Positions 1 through 11,283 are shown, counted from the first letter of the stretch. The stretch: DNA of 64,000 bases from Mesorhizobium ciceri WSM4083 (GCF_000519305.1 NZ_KI912610.1:1408368-1472367), one strand, 5' to 3'. A program made the numbers and translations. The notes: generated from the sequence alone by a model not told the origin.

Positions 1-493
1 CCAGCCATTGCGACCGGCAGGCCGAAATCAGCACCCTGTGGAAGATGCGATGCAGCCGCTCCCAATCCGGGTTGATCGAGGCGAGGTTTTGCGGCGAGAA
101 ACGCGACGCGCGCCCAAGGCGATGCAGCGCCAGAACAAGTTGCTCTTCCCATTCAGCGGTGCGGTGGGCAATGGATTCGCGAAGTGCCCGCTCCTCGAGC
201 CAGCAGCGTGTGCGCGTCAACTCTTCGAGTTCCGACGCACTGACCGGCATGATGAAGAAACCACGCTGGTCGTGGCGGCCGAGAAGCCCTTCCGATGCCA
301 GGCGATTGAGGGCCTCGCGGACCGGGGAAGCGCCGGCTCCATATTTGGAGACCACCCACTCGACCCGCAGCTTGCTCTCGGCTTCAAGAACACCACCGAG
401 AAGGTCGTCACGCAATTGCTGATAGACCGTAGTGGCAAGCGTACTCTTCGGTCCAGCAGCGTCGTCGTTCAGATTGGCAGCTCCGTATGTCAT
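1..493 (-). CDS. GntR family transcriptional regulator (FadR/FCD type), C-terminus outside window
   Basis: Reading leftward from the ATG at 493 the frame stays open to the window edge for 164 codons. Residues of about 20-85 form a GntR winged helix: TTVYQQLRDDLLGG, then SPVREALNRLASEGLL and the wing RHDQRGFFI. The following acidic helices (SELEELTRTRCWLEERAL, later RLHRIFHRVLI) match the start of an FCD effector-binding domain. GntR/FCD proteins usually repress catabolic or transport genes and respond to small organic acids. The target is unknown because the downstream neighbours lie outside the window. An inverted repeat and two direct repeats upstream could be operators. Confidence 0.85.
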   Translation of the reverse strand, partial: MTYGAANLNDDAAGPKSTLATTVYQQLRDDLLGGVLEAESKLRVEWVVSKYGAGASPVREALNRLASEGLLGRHDQRGFFIMPVSASELEELTRTRCWLEERALRESIAHRTAEWEEQLVLALHRLGRASRFSPQNLASINPDWERLHRIFHRVLISACRSQWL

Positions 494-559
494 AGCGACT
501 CCTTGTCCCAAGACTTGCCTTGGGCGATTCGAGTCCGAAAGCTTTCGCATTCTCGTACT

Positions 560-570
560 TGTACCATACA
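560..570. promoter_or_regulatory. Possible GntR operator TGTACCATACA
   Basis: TGTA-N3-TACA is a short inverted repeat 67 bp upstream of the GntR start. FCD-type GntR proteins typically bind TNGTNNNACNA-like palindromes, so autoregulation is a reasonable inference. The site is short and could occur by chance. Confidence 0.3.
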
Positions 571-695
571 GCGCGAGCATTCGCCTGCTCAAGCAGAAGA
601 TCACGTTATTGTACTTTAGCACGAAGGAATATGCGGGATCTGGAGCTCAATGCTGTAATTCCGTGCATTTTCACAACCTGTGGAAACTTAACATG

Positions 696-749
696 TTTTG
701 TATGCACGCAGGAGAATCTGTCTTTCTGTTCTTTTGTATGCGCGCGGGA
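696..749. repeat. Two direct repeats TTTTGTATGC(A/G)CGC(A/G)GGA, 36 bp apart
   Basis: The copies at 696-713 and 732-749 are identical at 15 of 18 positions or better. They lie in the 408-bp stretch between the GntR gene and the 3' end of rpe, where I see no gene. They may be part of the GntR upstream control region. Function is not established. Confidence 0.35.
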
Positions 750-901
750 TCAACTGTCTGCTTTGGGCATAGACCAGGGGATCTTGAGACCGAATCAGGC
801 AACCGCTCAGCCCGACGCCGTTGCGCATCAGATTTCCACAAGCCCCGCCCGGCACCGGAACCTCAGCCGGCATGCGGGGCTGACCGCGGGAACAGCGCTG
901 G

Positions 902-1579
902 TTAGCCGGCTGCGTTGTCGGCTGCCGTCCTGATCGCCTGGATGTTCTGACGGTAAGCCTCGACGCTGCCGCCTTTGAAGATGGCGGCGCCCGCCACCAG
1001 CACGTCGGCGCCGGCAGCGGTGACCAGCGGCGCGGTTTCGGCTGAAACACCGCCGTCGATCTCGATGCGGATCGGCCGGCCGCCGATCAGGGCCTTGACC
1101 CGCTTCACCTTGTCGACGATCGCCGGGATGAAGGCCTGGCCGCCGAAGCCCGGATTGACGGTCATGATCAGGATCAGGTCGAGCCGGTCGAGCACATATT
1201 CGACCACGCTTTCCGGCGTCGCCGGATTGAGCGACACACCGGCCTTCTTGCCAAGGTTCCTGATGGTCTGCAGCGAGCGGTCAAGGTGCGGGCCGGCCTC
1301 GGCATGGACGGTCAAACCGTCGCAGCCGGCCTCGGCGAAAGCGGCCAGATAGGGGTCGGCCGGGGCAATCATCAGATGGCAGTCGAAGAAGGCCTTGGTG
1401 CGGTTGCGGATCGCCTTGATCACCGGTGGGCCAAAGGTGATGTTGGGCACGAAATGCCCGTCCATCACATCGAGATGGATCCAGTCGGCGCCGGCCGCCG
1501 CCACCGCTTCGACCTCATCGCCGAGTTTGGAAAAATCCGACGCCAGCACCGATGGTGCAATCAGGGTCTTTCTGCTCAT
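902..1579 (-). CDS. rpe: Ribulose-phosphate 3-epimerase
   Basis: The product is 225 aa and interconverts D-ribulose 5-phosphate and D-xylulose 5-phosphate in the pentose phosphate and Calvin pathways. Family hallmarks are IAPSVLASDFSKL at the N-terminus, HLDVMDGHFVPNITFGP (metal-binding His and Asp), HLMI, MTVNPGFGGQ, and IDGGV near the C-terminus. The frame opens ten codons earlier, at 1609. The ATG at 1579 has a GGAAAGG ribosome-binding site 8 nt upstream and fits the normal N-terminus, so it is preferred. Length is normal for the family. Confidence 0.95.
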   Translation of the reverse strand: MSRKTLIAPSVLASDFSKLGDEVEAVAAAGADWIHLDVMDGHFVPNITFGPPVIKAIRNRTKAFFDCHLMIAPADPYLAAFAEAGCDGLTVHAEAGPHLDRSLQTIRNLGKKAGVSLNPATPESVVEYVLDRLDLILIMTVNPGFGGQAFIPAIVDKVKRVKALIGGRPIRIEIDGGVSAETAPLVTAAGADVLVAGAAIFKGGSVEAYRQNIQAIRTAADNAAG

Positions 1580-1749
1580 GGGTGCGGCCTTTCCGAGCGC
1601 CCTTTTCATGCGGCCACCCTATCGACTGCCTAATGCGCTCCAGCCGACTTGTCGAGGGTGCTGGCGCGGTCACCGCGCAGGCTGGGGTCACGTGCCGGTA
1701 TCCGCGATCATGGTGCGGCCAACTCCGCTTGCCTCCACTGCTACGAAGA

Positions 1750-1777
1750 AAACCCGCCGAATTGCTCCGGCGGGTTT
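1750..1777 (-). terminator. Rho-independent-like terminator after the DUF11 gene
   Basis: AACCCGCCG (1751-1759) pairs with CGGCGGGTT (1768-1776) around an 8-nt loop. On the minus strand it is followed by TTTTCTTCG. It lies 24 bp beyond the stop of the large minus-strand gene and would end that operon. Confidence 0.75.
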
Positions 1778-1800
1778 CTGGTCTGGCGGCGAGCAGGTGG

Positions 1801-4800
1801 TTATTGCTGCTGGAGCTTCAGTATCCTGTCTGGAACCGGATCCTGCTGCTGTTCGACCTGCGGCCTGCGCCGTGGCAGTACCTGCTGCAACAGCAGGCCG
1901 GGATTGAGTTCCAGCGACGGTTGTCCGCGGATCGGCCGGCAGTTCGGATAGCGTCCGATCGTGCCTTCCGGGCAGCGCCGCCTGATGATCGGCTGGCATT
2001 GGCCGTTGATCATCTGCGAGCCCGGTGCGCATTCCACGTCCTGCCTGGGCTTGCGGCATGCGCCGTTGATCACCTGCGTCCCACGCGGACAGACACACTC
2101 GCCACGCTTGTTGTGGACCTGGCCGCGTATGTCGCATTGCTCCTGTGTCGGCTGCTTGCGCCGGCAGGCATTGCCCCGCACCTCGGTACCCCTCGGGCAG
2201 ACACAATTGCCGTTGGCGTCGTGGACCTGACCACGGATGGTGCACTGCTCAGGCTTCGGCCGGATCGGGCGGCAGGCGCCATTGCGCACCTCGGTCCCTC
2301 TCGGGCAGACGCAGTCTCCATCCGCGTCGTGGACCTGACCACGGATCGTGCACTGCTCAGGCTTTGGCTGGATCGGGCGGCAGGCATTGCCCCTGATCTC
2401 GGTTCCTCTGGGGCAGACGCAATCGCCATCCGCATTGTGGACCTGGCCACGGATGGTGCACTGCTCGGGCTTGTCGGTCCTGACACATCTGCCATTCTCG
2501 AGCCCGGTTCCGCGTGGGCAGACGCAGCGTCCGTCCTCGGTGCGGATCTGGCCTTCGAGCAGCACACAGCGCTTCGGCTGCTCCGGCTTCGGCACGATAC
2601 CACCGCCCGGCGAGCACTGGCCGTTGCGGTAGGTGGTGCCTTCGGGGCAAACGCAGCGGCCGGCATCGTTCAGGACGAAGCCTGCCGAGCATTGCTTCTT
2701 CGTCTCCTGGCTGATGGTGAAGGGATGGCAGGCATAGGCCTTGCCGCGATCGCCCTGCACATTGGCCTGGTCGCCGCCAAGCACGTCACCGCCGCCTTGC
2801 ACCCGCGTGTCGGGGGAGAGCACGCCGACGCAGTTCCGGCCGCTGACATTGCCCTGCAGATTGGCCAGGCGGCCGTCGTCGGGAATAACCACGGTGACAT
2901 GGTGCACCCGGCTTTCTCCGGCGCCGAGCGTCAGGTTGGCAATGCAGGACAGCGGCAGGGTCGCCGGTTCCGGCGAGCAGCCGAAGGGAGGTTGGATCGA
3001 AGTGATTTCGACGCCTTCCAGCCTGCCAAGACCCTCGACGCCGATCGCATCACCGATGCGGACCGGACCCGAGAACGGGGTCGTCCCATCATTGGTGATG
3101 GTGATCTCGAACGTGCAGGGTTGGCCGAGCTTGCATTCGCGGTCGCCGGTCTTTTCGACACGGATAGTCGAAGAACCGCCGCCCTTGGCGCAGGCCTGGC
3201 CAAAGGGATAGACGACGTCGTCGCCCGGCGCCGGCCCATAGGAGCCGCGCGCGCAGTTTTCGAACGCGCCATTGGCCGAGACCGTCACGTCGAAGTGGCG
3301 GCTGGTTCCAGGTGTCATGACGGCACCGGGAATCTGGCACGACAGCGCGTTGGCCGGAACCGGTCCGCACGCCCACTCAGCGCCGTCAGGGGTGACGGTC
3401 TGGATCTGGACGGGCGCGCCGCCGGCCACCAGCGTGGCGGCATCGTTGACCCGCACCGGACCGGTGGGGGCAGCGGTGCCAAGGCTGATGACGGTGATGC
3501 GGCAAGAGACGAGCGCGGCACCGGCGAGCGAGCCGTTGCAGACTTTGGTGATGCGCAGGGTCGGCTTGCCGCCATTGGGATGACGGAAGCGTTCCTTGGC
3601 GCAGGCCTTGTTGTTGGTGAGGTCATTTTCGCCGGGGATGGGCTTCACCGTCGCGCAATTCTCGACAGTGTCCGACTGATAGCCGGCCGGCATGACCGCC
3701 TTGACGACGATCGGTGTCGAGGCGCCAGGCGCGAGAGAGATGCCCGCATGGTCGCAACGGAACAGGCCGGGACCGGTCGGTACGCAGGTCCATGGCGGGC
3801 TTGGGCCGAAGGTCGAGGAGGCTGGCGCGCCGGCCGGGTAGCTGTCGATCACCGTCAGCGGCCCGTTATAGGTCGATGTGCCGTTGTTGATGATGTCGAT
3901 CACGAAGTGGCAGATGCCGTCGGCCGTGCAGACCGGGACGCGGGCACGCTTCTTCAGGATCAGGTCGACCTTCTTCTCGACCGGCGGCCGGCAGTCGCGG
4001 TCACGGTCGCCACGCCGGCAGATCGGGATCGAGGCACAGCCGCGATCGTTCGACTGGCTGCCGAAAAGCGGCTTGCCGCTGGCGCCATAATTGTAGGTGG
4101 CGCAGTTACGCAGCGCGCTGCCTTGCCAGCCCCCGGCCGGCTTGAAGCCGAGCTTGAGGTCGACGGAGGCCCCCGGATTGAGCGTGGTCACCGGATGGGT
4201 GCAAATCATCGGGGTGGCGCCGGGTGCGCAGACCCAGGGCGGATTGGGTCCTGAATCGAGCGTCGATCCGGCCGGCAGCGTCACCTCGTCGAGCACGATC
4301 TTGCCGTGGTAGGCGCCGGTGCCGACATTGATGACCCTGATGGTGAAGTCGCAGCCGCCACCCATCGTGCAACGCGTCACGTCGGCGCGTTTCTCGACCT
4401 TGAGGTCCGGCTCCTTGTCCTTGGGCGGGCATCTCTGGTCACGCGGGATGACGATGTCGATCGTCTGCGTGCAGCAAAGGCCCCAGCCTTCCTTCGGACC
4501 GGCATAGGTTTCGATGCCGGTGACGATGAGGTGGATGACGTCGCCGGGCGATGCGCCGACGATCTTCCAGTTGAGCACACCGCCGCCCGCCGGCACCAGT
4601 TGGGTGTCAGGGATGATGGTGACGCCTGATGTGGCCGTCGACACCTGCACCCATTTGCCGCCCATCTCCGGGCCGACCGGCATGTGGTAGATGAAGGCGC
4701 CGCCGCCGGGCACGCAGTCCACCGTGCCGCGTTCCACCTTGAAGCATTCCTGGTCGGGAGGTGGTGGCCGCTTATCACAGTTGGTGAGGTCGATCTTGAT

Positions 4801-5538
4801 CGAGGTCTTGGCCCCGGTCTTGTAGTCGCCATCGTCGGGCTTGCCCGGATCCTGCGACGGGATGATGGTCCCGGGGCCGGCTCCGTTGCTGACCTTGATC
4901 ACACCCTGGTTGTCGATCACGGTCGGCGAAGGAAACGCCGCATGGTCGATCTTGGCCGTGATCTGGAAGTTGATGACGCGTTCATTGGCGGCACCGGCGC
5001 CGTCGAGATCGGCGGCGGAGAGCCGGAAATCGGACACCGTTGCCGTATCGTTCGGACCGGCCGAGGTGCTGATCGAAACGCCGGGCAATGGTCCGCCCGA
5101 AGCGTCCGTGCCGTCGCCCGACACATTCGCGCTGACGATCGAAAGGCCGTGTGGAAGCTGGTCCTTGAACTCGATCTTGAGCGTTTTCAGCAAGGCTGTC
5201 AGGTCGGCGAAGGCTTGCGCATCGCCGCGCAGGCCAAAGCTCAGGGAATAGACGACATAGTCGCAGCTCCGCTGGGTGCCTTTCTTGGTGAAGAAGGGCA
5301 CCGCCCGCTCCGGCCTCGGATTGACGATCTTCGAATTGTCGAGATCGAGCCTCAGTTCCGGGGTGATCGGGGCGGCGTCTTCCGCGTGGCTTGCCACAGG
5401 GGTGAACATGGCGACCGCGATACCGGCCGCCATCAGCCAGCGCGCGCCGCGCCTGGCGTATGACAGGGGTTTCATGATCGTCTCCATGACGGTTTCTTGA
5501 GTGTTGGTTGCGAGCGGGGAGAGTGCGAGATTTTTCAT
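1801..5538 (-). CDS. Large secreted protein with DUF11-like domains and Cys-rich tandem repeats
   Basis: The product is 1245 aa. The start at 5538 has a strong GAGGAGGGGA site; an internal ATG at 5475 would begin directly with the signal peptide (MKPLSYARRGARWLMAAGIA, ending near SHA-ED). After an N-terminal domain come at least four DUF11-like beta-sandwich repeats, each starting with a pattern like LKVEKRADVTRCTMGG or IRVEKTGDRECKLGQ followed by a NxGT turn. The C-terminal quarter holds about seven Cys-rich units of roughly 36 residues (CTIRGQVHNADGDCVCPRGT). A bacterial surface or extracellular adhesin or matrix protein is likely. It lies 10 bp downstream of another secreted gene, so the two form an operon. 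Confidence 0.8.
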   Translation of the reverse strand: MKNLALSPLATNTQETVMETIMKPLSYARRGARWLMAAGIAVAMFTPVASHAEDAAPITPELRLDLDNSKIVNPRPERAVPFFTKKGTQRSCDYVVYSLSFGLRGDAQAFADLTALLKTLKIEFKDQLPHGLSIVSANVSGDGTDASGGPLPGVSISTSAGPNDTATVSDFRLSAADLDGAGAANERVINFQITAKIDHAAFPSPTVIDNQGVIKVSNGAGPGTIIPSQDPGKPDDGDYKTGAKTSIKIDLTNCDKRPPPPDQECFKVERGTVDCVPGGGAFIYHMPVGPEMGGKWVQVSTATSGVTIIPDTQLVPAGGGVLNWKIVGASPGDVIHLIVTGIETYAGPKEGWGLCCTQTIDIVIPRDQRCPPKDKEPDLKVEKRADVTRCTMGGGCDFTIRVINVGTGAYHGKIVLDEVTLPAGSTLDSGPNPPWVCAPGATPMICTHPVTTLNPGASVDLKLGFKPAGGWQGSALRNCATYNYGASGKPLFGSQSNDRGCASIPICRRGDRDRDCRPPVEKKVDLILKKRARVPVCTADGICHFVIDIINNGTSTYNGPLTVIDSYPAGAPASSTFGPSPPWTCVPTGPGLFRCDHAGISLAPGASTPIVVKAVMPAGYQSDTVENCATVKPIPGENDLTNNKACAKERFRHPNGGKPTLRITKVCNGSLAGAALVSCRITVISLGTAAPTGPVRVNDAATLVAGGAPVQIQTVTPDGAEWACGPVPANALSCQIPGAVMTPGTSRHFDVTVSANGAFENCARGSYGPAPGDDVVYPFGQACAKGGGSSTIRVEKTGDRECKLGQPCTFEITITNDGTTPFSGPVRIGDAIGVEGLGRLEGVEITSIQPPFGCSPEPATLPLSCIANLTLGAGESRVHHVTVVIPDDGRLANLQGNVSGRNCVGVLSPDTRVQGGGDVLGGDQANVQGDRGKAYACHPFTISQETKKQCSAGFVLNDAGRCVCPEGTTYRNGQCSPGGGIVPKPEQPKRCVLLEGQIRTEDGRCVCPRGTGLENGRCVRTDKPEQCTIRGQVHNADGDCVCPRGTEIRGNACRPIQPKPEQCTIRGQVHDADGDCVCPRGTEVRNGACRPIRPKPEQCTIRGQVHDANGNCVCPRGTEVRGNACRRKQPTQEQCDIRGQVHNKRGECVCPRGTQVINGACRKPRQDVECAPGSQMINGQCQPIIRRRCPEGTIGRYPNCRPIRGQPSLELNPGLLLQQVLPRRRPQVEQQQDPVPDRILKLQQQ
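2055..2710 (-). repeat. 108-bp tandem repeats encoding 36-aa Cys-rich units
   Basis: Inside the DUF11 gene the unit with CTIRGQVH, then CVCPRGTE, then ACR is repeated. Three copies are near identical at DNA level and three or four are diverged. Each unit has four Cys in a C-x12-14-CVC-x9-10-C arrangement, resembling a minimal EGF-like or TIL-like knot. The near identity of central copies suggests recent unequal crossing over. Confidence 0.8.
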
Positions 5539-5548
5539 CTTCCCCTCC

Positions 5549-7534
5549 TCAACGTTCGCAGCTGACGGCTGGGGTTCGGAGCGGCAAGATCATCTTGCAG
5601 CAAGGGTAGTAGCCACCCTTGTCCTTGTCGGACTTCCTGTAGAAGCAAAGTCCAACATCCACTCTGTCGCCCGGATAATGGCCGGTGATGTCGATCGTGT
5701 AAGGCTTGCCGGGCGCATGCGACTGGGATGATGTCACCCCGACGCCTGGCGTCCTGGACTTTGTCTCATTCGAAGGTTGGGCCTTGATCGAATCGCCGCC
5801 GAAGCCGGCATGGTCATGGAGATAGAGATCGGCCTGGAGGCCACGAGGCGTACAGTAATACCTGATATCCTCGACATCGATGCACGGGGGCAGGTTGCCG
5901 GGTGGTGGGAAATCCGGCGGGTAGAAGGGGGGCAGGTAGCCGCCCGGGATTTCCTCGTAATAGCCGGCGCGGCCTTCGCAAGGGCGCCAGACGGCAACGT
6001 CGCCGACATGGCCCTCGACCTCCGGGTCTTCAAAATAACCGTCGAAATCGACGAACCAGGAGCCGAAGGGCGGCACGTTGGCCGGCTTGACCAGCTCTTT
6101 CGGCGTGATCTGCACGCCATGCACGGCCAGTGGCCCGCCGGCGGCGAGCTGTTCGGCGAGTGAAGGATTGTCGCGCAGCTTGTCGCCTGACTTGACCAGC
6201 GTCTGCGTGCAGACCGATGTGTCGAGATTGCCGTCGGCATCATAACCATATTGCAGGTCGAGACCGCCGGCGGCCTGCCGGTTGCCCTGCGGGAAACCGA
6301 CCGCATATTCCTGCGGCACTTCGACCCAGACCGATTCCGTTTCCGGATCGTCCGGGTTCTCTCTGAAGTAGCGGATGACCTCGCCTTTGCCGGAATCGGC
6401 GAACTGGCTGTAATCGTAGCGGTTCTCGACTGGGCCGCGCTGGGCCAGGTACATGAAGCCGCTATTGTCGAAGGCGATGTCGGTGACGGCGTAGTCCTTG
6501 TCGGCCTTGACCGTCAGTTCCCAGCGCGGGTCGCCGGCAAAACTGCCATCGCGGGCAATGCCCACCGACCAGATTTCCGACTTTTCGCCGACCGAGTAGT
6601 AGAGCCGGCCGCCATGGTAGGAGACGCCCCAGACGCGCCGCTCGTCCTGCGTGTAGCCCCAGCTGTCGGGGTCTTCGCTGTCGAAGGCCGCGCCCTTTAT
6701 GTCCATCACCGACCCGTCGTCGGCGACTGGAGCCAGTCCATGCGCGGGACGGCCGGCAACGCCGTGATCGAAGCTGTCGATCAGCCTGCCGTCGGCGTCG
6801 ATGCGATGGATCAGGCCGGTGTCGAGATCGGAGGCAAAGAACTCGCGGTGAGTGGCGTCGAAAGTGAGATTGCCGATGCCGGGACCGCTGTTGGTGTCGA
6901 TGTCGGCGAATTTGGAGACCTGGCCGGTGATGCCGTCGATCTTCCAGACGGTGCCCGGCCCGCCGCCGTTTTCGGTGCCGAACTGGCCATCCATGAAGGT
7001 GGCGCCGGCAGCGCCGCGGCGCTGCCGCTCGGGACGGCCGTCATCGTCGGCGTCCGGGGTTACGATACGGATGCCGTGCAGCGAGGTGGCGCCGGCATAG
7101 AGATTGGGAATGCCCGATGGAACGCCGTCGCGCACGCCGTCATCGTAGGTGACGCCGAACACCTGGCCGACCTGCTCCGCCGTCACCTCGAAGGGCGGCG
7201 GGGTGTTGACCAGTTGACCGGAGGCTGGCCCACCCAGACGTGAGACGTCGAACACGCGCAAGGTAGCGCGCGTGGTGTCGATGAAGGTTTCGTCGACCGG
7301 ATCGACGCCGGGCGGCAAGCCCCCTTTTTCGGAATCAGGGGGGTCGAAATTGGGAATGATGGTGCCGGAGAATCCGGTCACCGCCATCGAACCGGGATAG
7401 ATGATCCGGGTTTCCTGCGCCTGGGCGGCGCCCAGCCACAAGCCGAGTGCCAGCGCCAGCAATGCGCCTGGATGCACAGCGCGGCGCAAGCCGCCATCAA
7501 GAGACGACACGAACGAGCCGCGGATGCGAGACAT
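5549..7534 (-). CDS. Secreted propeller-like protein of unknown function
   Basis: The product is 661 aa with a signal peptide (hydrophobic core PGALLALALGLWLGAAQAQ). Repeating stretches such as NLTFDATHREFFASDLDTG and DIAFDNSGFMYLAQRG look like NHL or SMP-30-type beta-propeller blades with Asp-rich turns. The C-terminus is Pro- and Cys-rich (PPFYPPDFPPPGNLPPC). A GGGGGG run lies upstream of the ATG at 7534. The frame continues upstream to an ATG at 7783 with a good GGAAAGGAAG site, which would add 83 residues before the signal peptide, so the start is not certain. It is first in an operon with the DUF11 gene. Function is not recognised. Confidence 0.75.
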   Translation of the reverse strand: MSRIRGSFVSSLDGGLRRAVHPGALLALALGLWLGAAQAQETRIIYPGSMAVTGFSGTIIPNFDPPDSEKGGLPPGVDPVDETFIDTTRATLRVFDVSRLGGPASGQLVNTPPPFEVTAEQVGQVFGVTYDDGVRDGVPSGIPNLYAGATSLHGIRIVTPDADDDGRPERQRRGAAGATFMDGQFGTENGGGPGTVWKIDGITGQVSKFADIDTNSGPGIGNLTFDATHREFFASDLDTGLIHRIDADGRLIDSFDHGVAGRPAHGLAPVADDGSVMDIKGAAFDSEDPDSWGYTQDERRVWGVSYHGGRLYYSVGEKSEIWSVGIARDGSFAGDPRWELTVKADKDYAVTDIAFDNSGFMYLAQRGPVENRYDYSQFADSGKGEVIRYFRENPDDPETESVWVEVPQEYAVGFPQGNRQAAGGLDLQYGYDADGNLDTSVCTQTLVKSGDKLRDNPSLAEQLAAGGPLAVHGVQITPKELVKPANVPPFGSWFVDFDGYFEDPEVEGHVGDVAVWRPCEGRAGYYEEIPGGYLPPFYPPDFPPPGNLPPCIDVEDIRYYCTPRGLQADLYLHDHAGFGGDSIKAQPSNETKSRTPGVGVTSSQSHAPGKPYTIDITGHYPGDRVDVGLCFYRKSDKDKGGYYPCCKMILPLRTPAVSCER

Positions 7535-7873
7535 GACACTACCCCCCGTAGTCGACGGGAGAACGTCGGGTCTGGCCGCGCAAACCAGGGCAAGGCGCGG
7601 CGGTCCGGCTCGTTCTTCCCTGATCGAATTGTCTGCTTTCCTCGAAATCACGATACGCCTGCTCTTCCGTAGGGTCAACGGAATCAACGGAAAGCCCAGC
7701 GCATCGACCTCGTCCCGAAGGCGGTGGTCGCGCCGAGCTCCTGTTGTTCCCGGAGACCGCGGAGTCTCTGGGTTATTGGTCATGGGGGCTTCCTTTCCGG
7801 GCCGCACCATGCGGCACCTGGACATCAGTCGCAGGCGGAGGTGGAAAGGTTCATGGAAGCCTTGCGCAGAATG

Positions 7874-7903
7874 CTTGCGCGCGATGCTGCCTGTTCTTAT
7901 ATA
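7874..7903 (+). promoter_or_regulatory. Candidate RpoH (heat-shock) promoter of dnaK
   Basis: CTTGCGC at 7874-7880 and CTTATATA at 7896-7903 are spaced about 16 bp and lie about 120 bp before the dnaK start. This resembles alphaproteobacterial sigma-32 promoters (CTTG... and CyTATnT-like). The assignment is inferred from position and pattern only. Confidence 0.4.
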
Positions 7904-8023
7904 CGCGCCAAGCCGTTCGGCGCCGGAATGCCGGTTGCCGGAACGGGATTTCTTGTGAACAGGGGCTTTCGTCGGAACGCCTGTACGGGTCCTGAGAGCC
8001 TGCTTAGCGGAGAGACTAGAAAA

Positions 8024-9940
<1,917 letters not shown>

Positions 9941-9964
9941 ACCGTTTGACGGCAAGATAAAGCG

Positions 9965-9992
9965 AAAAGCCCGGCGAAGGCCGGGCTTTTTT
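9965..9992 (+). terminator. Terminator after dnaK
   Basis: AAAGCCCGGC (9966-9975), a GAAG tetraloop and GCCGGGCTTT (9980-9989) run directly into a T-tract (9987-9992). It sits 25 bp after the dnaK stop and 160 bp before dnaJ, so it may attenuate read-through and set a dnaK excess over dnaJ. Confidence 0.9.
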
Positions 9993-10152
9993 GCAACCTC
10001 TTGCAGAAAAACAGCGGGCCTTGCTGAAAAAATGCAGGCAAAGCCGCGTCGACACTGGCATCCCCCTTCCATCGCACCTAAATCGAAGCGTCAGTGCCGG
10101 CAAGAGACGCAACAATGCTTCAAGACGTTGAGCATCCGGACAGCGGGAAAAA

Positions 10153-11283
10153 ATGAAAGCTGATTTCTACGAGACGCTGGGCGTCCAAAAAGGCGCCGAC
10201 GAGAAGGAGCTCAAGAGCGCTTTCCGCAAGCTCGCCATGCAGTTCCATCCCGACCGCAACCCCGGCGATCATTCCTGCGAGCACAAGTTCAAGGAAATCA
10301 ACGAAGCCTACGAGACGCTGAAAGACCCGCAGAAGCGCGCGGCCTATGACCGCTTCGGCCACGCCGCCTTCGAACAGGGCGGCATGAATGGCGGCGCGCA
10401 AGGTTTCGGCGCCGGCGGTTTCGCCGACATCTTCGAGGATATTTTCGGCGACATGATGGGCGGGCGCCAGCGCCGCTCGTCGGGCGGCCGCGAGCGCGGC
10501 GCCGACCTGCGCTACAACATGGAAATCACCCTGGAAGAGGCTTTTGCCGGCAAGACCGCGCAAATCCGCGTGCCGGCGTCGATATCGTGCTCTGAATGTT
10601 CGGGCAGCGGCGCCAAGCCCGGTACCCAGCCCGTCACCTGCTCGATGTGCAACGGCCACGGCAAGGTGCGCGCCACGCAAGGCTTCTTCTCGATCGAACG
10701 GACCTGCCCGCAATGCCAGGGGCGCGGCCAGACGATCAAGGATCCGTGCCCGAAATGCGCCGGCCAGGGCCGCGTCACCGAGGAGCGCTCGCTGTCGGTC
10801 AACATCCCGGCCGGCATCGAGGACGGCACCCGCATCCGCCTTGCCAATGAGGGCGAAGCCGGCCTGCGCGGCGGGCCCTCGGGCGACCTCTACATTTTCC
10901 TGGCGGTCAAACCGCACGAGTTCTTCCAGCGCGACGGCGCCGATCTCTATTGCAAGGTGCCGATCTCGATGACCACGGCCGCCCTTGGCGGCTCCTTCGA
11001 GGTGACGACGCTGGACGGCACGCAGACCAAGGTCAAGGTGACCGAAGGCACGCAGAACGGGCGCCAGTTCCGCCTCAAGGGCAAGGGCATGCCTGTGCTG
11101 CGCCAGCCCAATATCGGCGACCTCTACATCCAGACCGCTGTCGAGACGCCGCAGAACCTGACCCGCCGCCAGCGCGAACTGCTGGAGGAGTTCGAACAGC
11201 TCTCCTCGCAGGACAATTCGCCTCAATCGAGCGGCTTTTTCGCCCGCATGAAGGATTTTTTCGAGTCCTTCGGCGAACGTTGA
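10153..11283 (+). CDS. dnaJ: Chaperone protein DnaJ (Hsp40)
   Basis: The product is 376 aa. It is the co-chaperone that stimulates DnaK ATP hydrolysis and delivers substrates. The N-terminal J domain has HPD at residues 32-34. A Gly/Phe-rich linker follows (GGAQGFGAGGF). The zinc centre has four CxxCxGxG motifs: CSECSGSG, CSMCNGHG, CPQCQGRG and CPKCAGQG. The C-terminal substrate-binding domains are complete. A hairpin (TCGCGTC/GACGCGA, 11330-11352) after the stop lacks a clear T-run. Confidence 0.98.
   Translation: MKADFYETLGVQKGADEKELKSAFRKLAMQFHPDRNPGDHSCEHKFKEINEAYETLKDPQKRAAYDRFGHAAFEQGGMNGGAQGFGAGGFADIFEDIFGDMMGGRQRRSSGGRERGADLRYNMEITLEEAFAGKTAQIRVPASISCSECSGSGAKPGTQPVTCSMCNGHGKVRATQGFFSIERTCPQCQGRGQTIKDPCPKCAGQGRVTEERSLSVNIPAGIEDGTRIRLANEGEAGLRGGPSGDLYIFLAVKPHEFFQRDGADLYCKVPISMTTAALGGSFEVTTLDGTQTKVKVTEGTQNGRQFRLKGKGMPVLRQPNIGDLYIQTAVETPQNLTRRQRELLEEFEQLSSQDNSPQSSGFFARMKDFFESFGER

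Noticed and set aside
2055..2710. CRISPR-like spaced repeats
   Set aside because: The repeats are 108-bp in-frame protein repeats without spacers of constant length, so they are tandem coding repeats.
1552..4254. 900-codon open frame on the plus strand opposite the DUF11 gene
   Set aside because: It is the high-GC antisense of the 1245-aa gene, with no domain, repeated low-complexity composition and no ribosome site; the minus-strand product has a signal peptide and recognisable repeats.
10120..11226. 368-codon minus-strand frame opposite dnaJ
   Set aside because: It is an antisense shadow; the plus strand has all four zinc motifs and HPD.
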